37,338 nucleotides of DNA from Gallionella sp. GTDB taxonomy: Bacteria > Pseudomonadota > Gammaproteobacteria > Burkholderiales > Gallionellaceae. Within the stretch, counting starts at the first letter, position 1. Every line of letters begins with the position of its first letter. Below, piece by piece: positions 17,639 to 24,754 of this stretch. Where the stretch lies: NCBI GenBank assembly GCA_027311105.1, contig DAICZN010000029.1, positions 1 to 37,338 on the forward strand, in the 5' to 3' direction. Made by a program: the position numbers and the translations under genes. Under the pieces are notes generated by a model that saw nothing but the letters and a program-made list of their open reading frames with translations, was not told the DNA's origin and did not search any database.

Positions 17639-18235
17639 TTAGTGTGCATGCACCCTTTGCCTGCTGATGATTTCAGCAGCCATGTGGACGGCCACCGCGC
17701 AAGCAATATAAAGCAGCGCCACTGAAACATAGGGGACATAATATTGGGCAACCCGTGCTGCGTACTCAAGAACGCTCATTTCCGCGTATCGCCCGGAGAA
17801 TAGATAAAACGCGGCGTTGGAAAATATAAATGCGAAACTGCAGGATGCCCAAGCAGCCAGGGCCAGGCCAGGCAATTCCCTGCTCTCCATCGCGCGCCCC
17901 TTCACCATCTTTCCGGGTGCGCACCAGTGTCCGGCCAGCCACAGGCTGGCATAGGTCGGGATGAGAAACCAGTAGGCCGGGGTCATGCACCAGTCGCTGA
18001 CGCCTTGCACGGAAGTCGCGTAGTAATCGATGCAACCTGCTTCCAGGATCAGCGCGGAAAATACCGCCACGGACCCGCGAACCGATCGGGATAAATATAA
18101 CCCGCCCAGGAAAAACACCGCAAGGGAAGCATCCGGCAGGGACACCGCCGAACCAAAATGATTAAAACGGGTGGCCGCCATCAGCGCAGCCAGCGCAACA
18201 AAAATCACGATGGCTCTGGTTTGAAAGTTATTCAT
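17639..18235 (-). CDS. btuM: BtuM-type vitamin B12 transporter (solitary ECF S-component-like)
   Basis: The start is the ATG at 18235 (MNNFQTRAIV) with GGGAG just upstream, giving 198 aa; an upstream ATG at 18283 is not supported. The protein has about six hydrophobic helices. It lies 67 bases after btuB under the same cobalamin riboswitch. Small membrane proteins in this setting are BtuM, a family studied in Thiobacillus denitrificans that takes cobalamin across the inner membrane and decyanates it through a conserved Cys binding cobalt. Two candidate Cys are visible, Cys68 in LILEAGCIDYY and Cys83 in VSDWCMTPAYWF. No ECF energising module is nearby. The assignment rests on context, size, topology and the Cys. 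Confidence 0.75.
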   Translation of the reverse strand: MNNFQTRAIVIFVALAALMAATRFNHFGSAVSLPDASLAVFFLGGLYLSRSVRGSVAVFSALILEAGCIDYYATSVQGVSDWCMTPAYWFLIPTYASLWLAGHWCAPGKMVKGRAMESRELPGLALAAWASCSFAFIFSNAAFYLFSGRYAEMSVLEYAARVAQYYVPYVSVALLYIACAVAVHMAAEIISRQRVHAH

Positions 18236-18302
18236 TGCATCTCCCGGATTGAGCTTGCTGTAATGGCTGCAACAGTACACCAAGCCGCGCGAATTGGAAA
18301 TA

Positions 18303-20135
18303 TCATTGTTTGTAGTTCAATCCGACAAACAGTGTCCTTCCCAGTGAATTGTAGGCATACGCCTGTGAATAATCGCGATTGAACAAATTGTCCACGCGCA
18401 CCAGCAAGTTCGTATTCTTGTCTATCCTGTAGGCAGAAGTAAGATTGAGCAGCTGGTAACTGGATAGAGTGACCGTATTTCCGTTGAGATCAAAGTCCTG
18501 GCGCGCCCCGCTGTAATGCATCTCGGCCCCCATGCTCCACGCACCCAAATCATGCGTTGCCGCAAAGTCGCCGTACTCCCTGGCCCTGCGCAACAGCAAC
18601 TGGCCGGTAGTACTGTCCCGGGGATTCTGGGATGTCGCATTGGCATTCAGATGGGTGTTGCCAAACACCCCGGCATAGCTCAATTCCTGCCCGGTGATTT
18701 GCGCCTGGTTGATGTTGACAACCGTGGTAAAAGCGGAATTCAGCGCAATCAAATCGCTGATGCGGTTATCGAAATACACCGCATCCACGCGCTGGTCATT
18801 CGCCGCATAGTGCAGCCCGGCCTCCTCGTTTTGCGAACGCTCCGGTTTCAGGTTCGGATTGCCCTGGTAACCAAACGCCAGCGGGTAATACATATCATTG
18901 AAGGTGGGCGCCTTGAATGCGTTGCTGATGGTCGTGGTAAAGCGCAGCGCATCTGTAAATTGCAGGCCATACCCGATCAGGCCCGTGTTGGCTGCCCCAA
19001 AATCCGAGTAGTGATCCTGGCGCAGGTTTAATTGAACCTGATGCTTGCCGAATTCGCCCACATAACCTGCCAGCAGGCTGTCCACATTGCGCGCAGTTTG
19101 CGTAAATAGTGTGTCCGAAGATACCGCCTGCCCCAGATATTCCACCGCCAAATCCACATGCTGACTATCCGCGATCTTGAGATTATTTTGCCAGGTCATC
19201 TGATTGCTTTGTGTCTGGAAACGCGAAGACTGCGCACCATTGAGATAGCTGTGGCTGTCATCGGTGCCCTGTGCCACGCGCAACTGGCTGTGCCACAACT
19301 CGCTGATTTGATCATTCGAGGACACCGATAATTTGTCGATATTTTCAACTGTGTTGTTCAGGTCTGTCGGCGAGCCGTAAGGGTTGTCAAAGGAGATGTT
19401 GCCGCGCGTGCTGAACAGGGAAGCCGACAGGGAATGATCCGCGTTGAGGGCATGTGTGACTTGCGCATCAAAGGTATTGTTGTCATAGGGATTGTTGTTG
19501 GGATTCGCCAAGGGCGCCAGTTGCGGATTCATCGCCGAAATACCATCGGTTTTGACCCTGCCGGCATTCACGCTGAACGAGGTATCATTCACATCGCCGG
19601 AAAACCCTGCCGCCAGATGCTGTGTGCCATAACTGCCCACCCCTGCGCTGGCATTGAATGACGGAGTGCCTTGTCCGTGCTTGGTAAACAATTGAATCAC
19701 ACCGCCGATGGCTTCGGAGCCATACAGGCTGCTGACGTTGCCGCGCACCACCTCGATGCGTTCGATGCTGTCCAGCATGATGTGCTCCAGCGCGGTTGTT
19801 CCGGTGGTGGCGGAATTGATGCGCACACCGTCCAGCAACACAAGGACATGATCGGAATTGGTGCCGCGCATGAAAATGCTGCTGATGCTCCCCATCCCGC
19901 CGGACTGCACCACCTCGACGCCCGGCAGCGAACGCAGCAGAGTCGGCACGTCCATAGCGCCGGACTTGCGTATATCCTGCTCATTCAGCACGGTGGTGTC
20001 GGCAATGGTTGTGCCCAACGTTTGCGGCATGCGCGTGGGTGTCACGATCAGCATATCGAGCGGCTGATCAGCATGTGCGCCAAAGGAAAGTGAGAGCGCA
20101 CCGAACAGTGCGGCCCTGATAATTTTTTGTTTCAT
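18303..20135 (-). CDS. btuB: TonB-dependent vitamin B12 outer-membrane receptor
   Basis: The 610-residue product starts at the ATG at 20135, with AGGGA seven bases upstream. A signal peptide (MKQKIIRAALFGALSLSFGA, cleaved after AHA) is followed by a TonB box, DMLIVTPTR at about 27-35. A plug domain comes next (DVPTLLRSLPGVEVVQSGGMGSISS and MRGTNSDHVLVLLDGVRINS, then IERIEVVRGNVSSLYGSEAIGGVIQLFTK), and a 22-strand-type barrel ends in VGLNYKQ. The plug and the upstream cobalamin riboswitch identify it as BtuB and not a siderophore receptor. It would import cobalamin at the cost of TonB energy and is turned off when the vitamin is plentiful. Confidence 0.93.
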   Translation of the reverse strand: MKQKIIRAALFGALSLSFGAHADQPLDMLIVTPTRMPQTLGTTIADTTVLNEQDIRKSGAMDVPTLLRSLPGVEVVQSGGMGSISSIFMRGTNSDHVLVLLDGVRINSATTGTTALEHIMLDSIERIEVVRGNVSSLYGSEAIGGVIQLFTKHGQGTPSFNASAGVGSYGTQHLAAGFSGDVNDTSFSVNAGRVKTDGISAMNPQLAPLANPNNNPYDNNTFDAQVTHALNADHSLSASLFSTRGNISFDNPYGSPTDLNNTVENIDKLSVSSNDQISELWHSQLRVAQGTDDSHSYLNGAQSSRFQTQSNQMTWQNNLKIADSQHVDLAVEYLGQAVSSDTLFTQTARNVDSLLAGYVGEFGKHQVQLNLRQDHYSDFGAANTGLIGYGLQFTDALRFTTTISNAFKAPTFNDMYYPLAFGYQGNPNLKPERSQNEEAGLHYAANDQRVDAVYFDNRISDLIALNSAFTTVVNINQAQITGQELSYAGVFGNTHLNANATSQNPRDSTTGQLLLRRAREYGDFAATHDLGAWSMGAEMHYSGARQDFDLNGNTVTLSSYQLLNLTSAYRIDKNTNLLVRVDNLFNRDYSQAYAYNSLGRTLFVGLNYKQ

Positions 20136-20354
20136 GATTATTCCCTGAATAAATTCCAATCGTCCCCGTTGGAATATTAATAATCAGGAAATACGGCGAG
20201 TGTGATTGCCTCTGAAAGACTGTTGCACAACAGAGTGAGCGCAGTTGAGGCCAGGCAAAGCATTTGCCAACCTGGCGAAATGGCTGGTTGCTCCGCCGGC
20301 AGTTGTGCAGCGGTCTTTCCGATGCGCCACCCGCAGCATCTCCTGTCCATCGCC

Positions 20355-20543
20355 ATCAGGCCGGTATCCGGGCTCGCAAGTCCTGATTTGCCGCCTTCCC
20401 ATAAATTTTCCCGGGGGATCACTCACAGTGGCATACTGGCAAATCCACACTCGCTTACCGTTGCGGGGGCAGCTCAGGCATGGGGAACTCATGTTCCCGC
20501 ACCTGCTTCCCGTTTAACTCGCCTGCAACCAGGCGGGCACCTC
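20355..20543 (-). ncRNA. Cobalamin riboswitch
   Basis: Read on the minus strand this leader shows the ordered conserved pieces of the adenosylcobalamin aptamer: GAGGTGCC, ACGGGAAGCAGGTGCGGG, CTGCCCCCGCAACGGTAAG, the GCCACTG element, GGGAAGG, and the B12-box-like AAATCAGGACTTGCGAGCC followed by CCGGATACCGGCC. It is 220 bases upstream of btuB, leaving room for an expression platform. By family knowledge, binding of cobalamin represses the downstream genes btuB and btuM. Confidence 0.93.
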
Positions 20544-20650
20544 AAAGCGGCGCGCACTTTACCACAGATTTATCACGCCTCACCAAGCGCAGATTCAGCC
20601 ATGACAAACCACAAAACTTACAAAACGCTTGCATAAGCCCACCTTAGCGT

Positions 20651-20680
20651 TTGACTTATCAGCACTTTTCAATTTATAGT
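20651..20680 (+). promoter_or_regulatory. Sigma-70 promoter of the zapB-like gene, apparently leaderless
   Basis: TTGACT at 20651-20656 and TATAGT at 20675-20680, 18 bases apart, each match the sigma-70 consensus in five of six positions. The expected transcription start six to eight bases after the -10 coincides with the ATG at 20687. The open frame extends through the promoter, but a start at the TTG at 20651 would put the start codon inside the -35 element. Confidence 0.7.
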
Positions 20681-20686
20681 CAAAGT

Positions 20687-20887
20687 ATGGAAAACGAATT
20701 GGACGCGCTGGAAGGCAAACTTGCTCAGTTGATACAAGTCAGCGGCAAGCTGCGTGCGGAAAACCAGCAATTGCGACAAGAGTTGGCGCACACTCTGAGC
20801 AGCAATCGCCAATGCAGCGACAAAGTCGAAATCGCCAGGGCACGTTTGACGAAGTTACTGGGGACCCTCCCGGAAAATCTGCCATGA
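20687..20887 (+). CDS. ZapB-like coiled-coil cell division protein (TIGR02449 type)
   Basis: This small 66-residue protein is almost entirely a predicted coiled coil (ENELDALEGKLAQLIQVSGK; RAENQQLRQELAHTL; CSDKVEIARARLTKLL), ending GTLPENLP. Short proteins of this type directly precede zapA in many proteobacteria and are thought to act with ZapA at the FtsZ ring. The ATG at 20687 has no ribosome site and sits at the predicted transcript start. Its TGA stop overlaps the zapA start (ATGA), so translation of the two is probably coupled. Confidence 0.85.
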   Translation: MENELDALEGKLAQLIQVSGKLRAENQQLRQELAHTLSSNRQCSDKVEIARARLTKLLGTLPENLP

Positions 20888-21195
20888 GCAACTCCACGAA
20901 AACCCTGGAAATCAAGATTCTCGACAGGGAATTGCGTATCGCATGCCCGGAAGAGCAGCGCAGTGAACTGCTGGATGCAGTAGCTTATCTGGACAAGAGG
21001 ATGCGCGAGATACGCGATGCCGGCAAGATTGCCAGTGTGGAGCGCATCGCACTGATGGCCGCGCTCAATATCACCCATGAATTGCTCACCACAAAAATCG
21101 GGCGGGGCGTTGACCTGAACGACTTTAAGCGTAGAATGGATGCCATGCAAACAGCGATTGATCAGGCATTGGCCGAACAGGACACGCTGTTTTGA
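20884..21195 (+). CDS. zapA: Cell division protein ZapA
   Basis: ZapA crosslinks FtsZ filaments at midcell. The 103-residue protein starts at the ATG at 20884, overlapping the upstream stop. It shows the family pattern: an N-terminal beta domain (LEIKILDRELRIACPEEQRSELLDAVAYLDKRMREIRDAGK) followed by ERIALMAALNITHELL and a C-terminal coiled coil. Size is typical. The 6S RNA gene follows after 60 bases, a conserved proteobacterial arrangement. Confidence 0.95.
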   Translation: MSNSTKTLEIKILDRELRIACPEEQRSELLDAVAYLDKRMREIRDAGKIASVERIALMAALNITHELLTTKIGRGVDLNDFKRRMDAMQTAIDQALAEQDTLF

Positions 21196-21256
21196 CAAGG
21201 TTTCCAGCCATCCACTGCCCAGGCGAAACTGCCGGGTAAGTCATTGGTTATAGTTT

Positions 21257-21436
21257 GTCCCCTGCGGTGTTCGACAGGCCTATAATTCTTTGAACCAATA
21301 AGCTTTGCTTAAGGCCGCGACCTTTGATGTTACTGTTGTGCGCATCCCCGAATGGCGGATGTACCTGATGTGACTTGGAAGCGGCCCTCTTGAACCCAGG
21401 TTCAAGATGCTGGGTCAACGGCACAGGCGGGGGGCT
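21257..21436 (+). ncRNA. ssrS: 6S RNA
   Basis: 6S RNA binds sigma-70 RNA polymerase by mimicking an open promoter. The roughly 180-base segment can fold as a long closed rod: the 5' end CCCCTGCGGTGTTCG pairs with the 3' end CACAGGCGGGGG. It contains the conserved right-arm hairpin TTGAACCCAGGTTCAAG (21393-21409), close to the equivalent in Escherichia coli. A -10 element TATAGT lies at 21249-21254, and position right after zapA is the classical location. Exact ends are estimated to within a few bases. Confidence 0.88.
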
Positions 21437-21444
21437 TTATTCCG

Positions 21445-21479
21445 GTGCGACCTTAGATTACCTCGGGTCGCACTTTTTA
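21445..21479 (+). terminator. Rho-independent terminator after 6S RNA
   Basis: GTGCGACC at 21445-21452 pairs with GGTCGCAC at 21466-21473 and is followed by TTTTTAT. It lies directly behind the 6S RNA and 17 bases before the EVE-domain gene, separating the two transcripts at least partly. Confidence 0.88.
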
Positions 21480-21495
21480 TTTGCTGAAGTGAACC

Positions 21496-21960
21496 ATGCG
21501 CTACTGGCTAATGAAATCCGAACCCGGAGACGTCAGCATCGACGACCTTGCCGCCCTTCCCGACCAGACAGTGGCCTGGTATGGCGTGCGCAATTACCAG
21601 GCGCGCAATTTCATGCGCGACCAGATGAAGGTCGGCGACGGCGTGCTGTTCTATCACTCCAACTGCAAGGGACCGGGCATCGCCGGCATCGCAAGGGTCG
21701 GCAGCGAGGCCTACCCCGATGCCACGCAATTCGAGCGCGCCAGCAAATACTTCGACCCCAAGGCCACACCGGAACAGCCGCGCTGGTTCAATGTGGACGT
21801 GCAACTGGTCAAAAAAATCGCGCTGATCTCCATTGGCGAATTGCGCAAATACCCCGAACTTGAACGGATGCGCACCTTGCAGCGCGGCAATCGCCTGTCC
21901 ATCACGCCGCTCGATCCGGCCGAGTGGAAATTCATCGTTACCAGGCTGGTGCACAGCTAG
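21496..21960 (+). CDS. EVE domain-containing protein
   Basis: The 154-residue protein is a single EVE (PUA/YTH-like) domain: MRYWLMKSEPGDVSIDDL at the start, TVAWYGVRNYQARNFMRDQMKVGDGVLFYHSNCKGPGIAGIARV in the middle, and PRWFNVDVQLVKKI with RLSITPLDPAEWKFIV near the end. Aromatic residues in the pocket are those used by this fold to hold modified bases in RNA or DNA, but its cellular role is unknown. In E. coli the gene after 6S RNA is ygfA; here it is this one. The TauE/SafE gene starts one base after its stop. Confidence 0.93.
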   Translation: MRYWLMKSEPGDVSIDDLAALPDQTVAWYGVRNYQARNFMRDQMKVGDGVLFYHSNCKGPGIAGIARVGSEAYPDATQFERASKYFDPKATPEQPRWFNVDVQLVKKIALISIGELRKYPELERMRTLQRGNRLSITPLDPAEWKFIVTRLVHS

Positions 21961-21961
21961 C

Positions 21962-22816
21962 ATGGAATGGTATGCGGCTTATTTGTTTCTCGGTGCAGTC
22001 GCCGGATTCCTGGCCGGAATATTCGGCGTCGGCGGCGGGTTGGTGCTGGTCCCCGTGCTGATGTTTCTGTTCGATTCACAGCACTTCCCCGCTGAAGATG
22101 TGATGCTCCTCGCCCTCGGCACCTCAATGGCGGCGATCATGTTCACATCGCTGGCAAGCTTGCGCGAACATCATCGCTACAGCGCGGTAAACTGGCGCGT
22201 GGTGCGCAACATCACCCCCGGAATTCTGCTCGGAACCGGTGTCGGCGCATTGCTCGCCGCTTCAATTCCGACACACGGCCTGGCCATATTTTTCGCACTG
22301 TTCGTGTATTCCGTGGCCGCGCAGATTCTGCTCAACATGCGCCCGCACGCCGCGCGCCAATTGCCCGGCGCAGCCGGCATGACGCTGACCGGCATACTCA
22401 CAGGCGGTCTTGGCAGCATGGTCTCCATCGGCGGCGGATCCATCATCGTGCCATTCCTGGTCTGGTGCAATATTCCGCTGCGCAGCGCTATCGGCACTTC
22501 CGCGGCGATTGGCTTTCCGGTTGCTATCGGCGGCACGATCGGTTATGTGGCAACCGGCCTGGGCATCCATGCCTTGCCCGCCCTGAGCCTGGGCTTTGTC
22601 TATCTTCCCGCCCTGTTCTGGGTCGCGTTTGGCAGCATCATCACCGCACCGCTGGGCGCAAAAGCAACGCATTCCATGCAGGTCGGGGCATTACGCAAAC
22701 TGTTCGCGATACTGTTGATCGCACTGGCAAGCAAAATGCTGTGGCATGAGCTGCCTTGGCACACTCAGCCGGCTCCGGTAGCCACTTCCACCCCCTCCCG
22801 GCTCAGCCGCCAGTAA
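21962..22816 (+). CDS. TauE/SafE family sulfite exporter/permease
   Basis: The start is the ATG at 21962, one base after the EVE gene stop, giving 284 aa with about eight membrane helices. Family features are the two glycine-rich repeats FLAGIFGVGGGLVLVPVLMFLF near residue 17 and TGILTGGLGSMVSIGGGSIIVPFLVW in the second half, each at the start of a homologous half. Members move sulfite, organosulfonates or other anions; the substrate here is unknown. The last 52 bases overlap, on the opposite strand, the 3' end of the ketosynthase-like gene. Confidence 0.93.
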   Translation: MEWYAAYLFLGAVAGFLAGIFGVGGGLVLVPVLMFLFDSQHFPAEDVMLLALGTSMAAIMFTSLASLREHHRYSAVNWRVVRNITPGILLGTGVGALLAASIPTHGLAIFFALFVYSVAAQILLNMRPHAARQLPGAAGMTLTGILTGGLGSMVSIGGGSIIVPFLVWCNIPLRSAIGTSAAIGFPVAIGGTIGYVATGLGIHALPALSLGFVYLPALFWVAFGSIITAPLGAKATHSMQVGALRKLFAILLIALASKMLWHELPWHTQPAPVATSTPSRLSRQ

Positions 22817-23379
22817 TGAGTATCCGGCGAAGCCAACTCCATGAGGCTGGAGGCGGCCACGAAATTTGCGGACGGCGGCGCACATGGCACAAGTCTGAGC
22901 CAGCTGCTGCCGGCGGGTCCCGGCTCTTCCACCCAGCCCAGCAGCATCCCGCCGCTTCCGGCCTGGAGGCAAGCGAAAGTTGCCAGCTCCGCCGGGTTGC
23001 GCGCCAAAACAATGCCAGCGTCTCCCTGCCATTTCAGCGCGGCGGCCAGCGCCGGCAATAGCTGGCTGGTTTGACTCTGCAGGAAGCTGAAAGGCATAGG
23101 CAGGCCTTCACGATTTTGCTCCAGCACCTGCAATATCGCCGAAAACGAGCCGCGCAAGCTGCACACCTGCAGCATGGTGTCTGCCGGCAACGTGGTTTCC
23201 CCGGCCGCGTCGAGACAAGCAAGCGCGCCGAAAAGTGCCAGTTCAGCCAGGATTCCGATTCGGCGCGGGCGATACCCCAGACGGATTGCCAACTGCTCGC
23301 GCCAGTTATCGGGAAGCTCGTTGCCGGAGCAAAATCCGCTGGCAGTTCGCCCGGTGATTTTCCAGGTCATGCTATCCAT
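22765..23379 (-). CDS. Ketosynthase-like chain-length-factor protein (APE type)
   Basis: The 204-residue protein resembles the N-terminal ketosynthase-like domain (PF13723 type) of short proteins annotated as beta-ketoacyl synthase chain length factor in aryl-polyene clusters. The relevant stretch is LRGSFSAILQVLEQNREGLPMPFSFLQSQTSQLLPALAAALKWQGDAGIVLARNPAELATFACLQAG, with the ketosynthase fold pattern but no nucleophilic Cys at the expected place (SQTSQ). By analogy it should pair with the adjacent ketosynthase and set chain length without catalysing condensation. Its ATG overlaps the ketosynthase stop by eight bases, supporting a heterodimer. It is somewhat shorter than the usual roughly 240 aa. 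Confidence 0.75.
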   Translation of the reverse strand: MDSMTWKITGRTASGFCSGNELPDNWREQLAIRLGYRPRRIGILAELALFGALACLDAAGETTLPADTMLQVCSLRGSFSAILQVLEQNREGLPMPFSFLQSQTSQLLPALAAALKWQGDAGIVLARNPAELATFACLQAGSGGMLLGWVEEPGPAGSSWLRLVPCAPPSANFVAASSLMELASPDTHYWRLSREGVEVATGAG

Positions 23380-24472
23380 GTCGTGTGCTCCCGGGAATCC
23401 CGGATCTCATGCTGGCGCTGGTATCCTCGAGTATCACGGCGGCATGGCCTCCGCCAAAACCCAGGATGTCCGCCAGTACATAACGTACGGATCCGGCTTC
23501 CGGATGAGCCAATACTGCACGCAGACCAGGATCCGGCAAATAGCCTGAACCCGGCCAGATGTTCGCTTCCAGACATGCTGTCAGCAAGGCGATTTCTGCG
23601 GCTCCGGATGCCCCCAGGGTATGCCCGATCGCCGCCTTGAATGTGACCAGCGGGGGCAATACTTCGAACGCCGCCGCCAATCCTGTCAATTCGTTTGCGT
23701 CATTTACCGGACTGCCCGCGGCCTGCAATTTGATCAGGTCTATGTCGGATGCCTGCAGGCCGCTGGCCTTAAGCGCCCGCGCACACATTTCACTGACTGT
23801 TTCCGGAATGGCGCCGGTCGGGTCGCGGCCATCGACGATATTGCTGCCTCCGCAAAAACGCCAGCGTGCCGGCTGGCCGGACAGATGCAGCACCGATACC
23901 GCCTCTCCGAGGGCGATCCCGTCACGGTCCAATCCCATTGGTTTTGGCTGGCCTGGCGTCAGCAGCTGCATCGCCGCAAAACCTGAAACGGAGTATCGGT
24001 TGGCCAATTCCACTCCCATTACAACGGCATCATTCACCCGGCCCGAATTGATGAATCCGGATGCGGACAAAATTGCCTGCAGCGAAGAAGTGCAGGCGCT
24101 GGAAACCAGATAGACCGGCCCTGTCCAACCCAGCCATTCGGCTATATTTTCGGCAAAGTCATGACTGTCTCCGGAACGAACCAGCCCTGTTTCAATCGCG
24201 CCGATGTCCAGTGAAGAAGATGCCACAAACAGCGGCGCGTTTCGAACCGTGTCCAGCCCCGCCTCGCCGGCGGCCGCACACACCAGCCGCTGTGCGCGGA
24301 TGCGCCAGTCCGGCTCGGCGTGGTCAATACTGAAATACGGCCAATCTGTTCCGTCGGCCAACACTATCCGGCCCACGTCCCGTCCACCCGCCGAGATACA
24401 GCCAAGCGCCTCGGAAAGACTTGCGCCCAGTGCCGAAATCAGCGCCCTCCCGCGCAGATATACCGGCTTCAT
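23372..24472 (-). CDS. Beta-ketoacyl-ACP synthase of the pigment cluster
   Basis: The 366-residue enzyme has the thiolase-fold ketosynthase pattern: the nucleophile in LVSSACTSSLQAIL (Cys127), LDRDGIALGEAVSVLHL, and FKAAIGHTLGASGAAEIALL (Lys279, His284). The first active-site His of KAS I/II enzymes, in HGTGT, is replaced by LQAAGSPVNDANE. It would extend the polyketide by two carbons per cycle from malonyl-ACP, together with the chain-length-factor-like partner downstream. Its ATG overlaps the stop of the acyl carrier protein gene, so carrier, ketosynthase and partner are translationally coupled. Confidence 0.88.
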   Translation of the reverse strand: MKPVYLRGRALISALGASLSEALGCISAGGRDVGRIVLADGTDWPYFSIDHAEPDWRIRAQRLVCAAAGEAGLDTVRNAPLFVASSSLDIGAIETGLVRSGDSHDFAENIAEWLGWTGPVYLVSSACTSSLQAILSASGFINSGRVNDAVVMGVELANRYSVSGFAAMQLLTPGQPKPMGLDRDGIALGEAVSVLHLSGQPARWRFCGGSNIVDGRDPTGAIPETVSEMCARALKASGLQASDIDLIKLQAAGSPVNDANELTGLAAAFEVLPPLVTFKAAIGHTLGASGAAEIALLTACLEANIWPGSGYLPDPGLRAVLAHPEAGSVRYVLADILGFGGGHAAVILEDTSASMRSGIPGSTRHG

Positions 24473-24738
24473 GCGCGACGCACAGACAGATATTCGGCAA
24501 GATGGGCGATGCTGCTCAAGGCTCGCCGTGTTTCCTTGCTGTCGGGCAGGCGTATAGCGTAGCGCTTCTGGATTTCCATGGAAATCTGCAATGCGTCGAG
24601 AGAGTCCAGGGCCAGCCTGGAGTCGGGCCCGAAAAGTATTTCATCATCGGCCAAACCGCCTTGCGGTTCATCCTTGTCGGCTGCGTACAGAACCAGCGCC
24701 TTCAGCTCGCGTTTGAACGCGTCAAGATCAGCAGTCAT
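24469..24738 (-). CDS. Acyl carrier protein
   Basis: From the ATG at 24738 the protein is 89 aa, and a continuous frame upstream is not needed. The phosphopantetheine site is in GPDSRLALDSLDALQISMEIQKRY, with Ser46 following Asp as required. Typical four-helix ACP spacing is present. It lies between the ABC permease and the ketosynthase and overlaps the latter (ATGA), so it is probably the dedicated carrier for the leftward operon, distinct from the carrier at 30806. Confidence 0.93.
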   Translation of the reverse strand: MTADLDAFKRELKALVLYAADKDEPQGGLADDEILFGPDSRLALDSLDALQISMEIQKRYAIRLPDSKETRRALSSIAHLAEYLSVRRA

Positions 24739-24754
24739 CCCTGATCCCGTTTCA

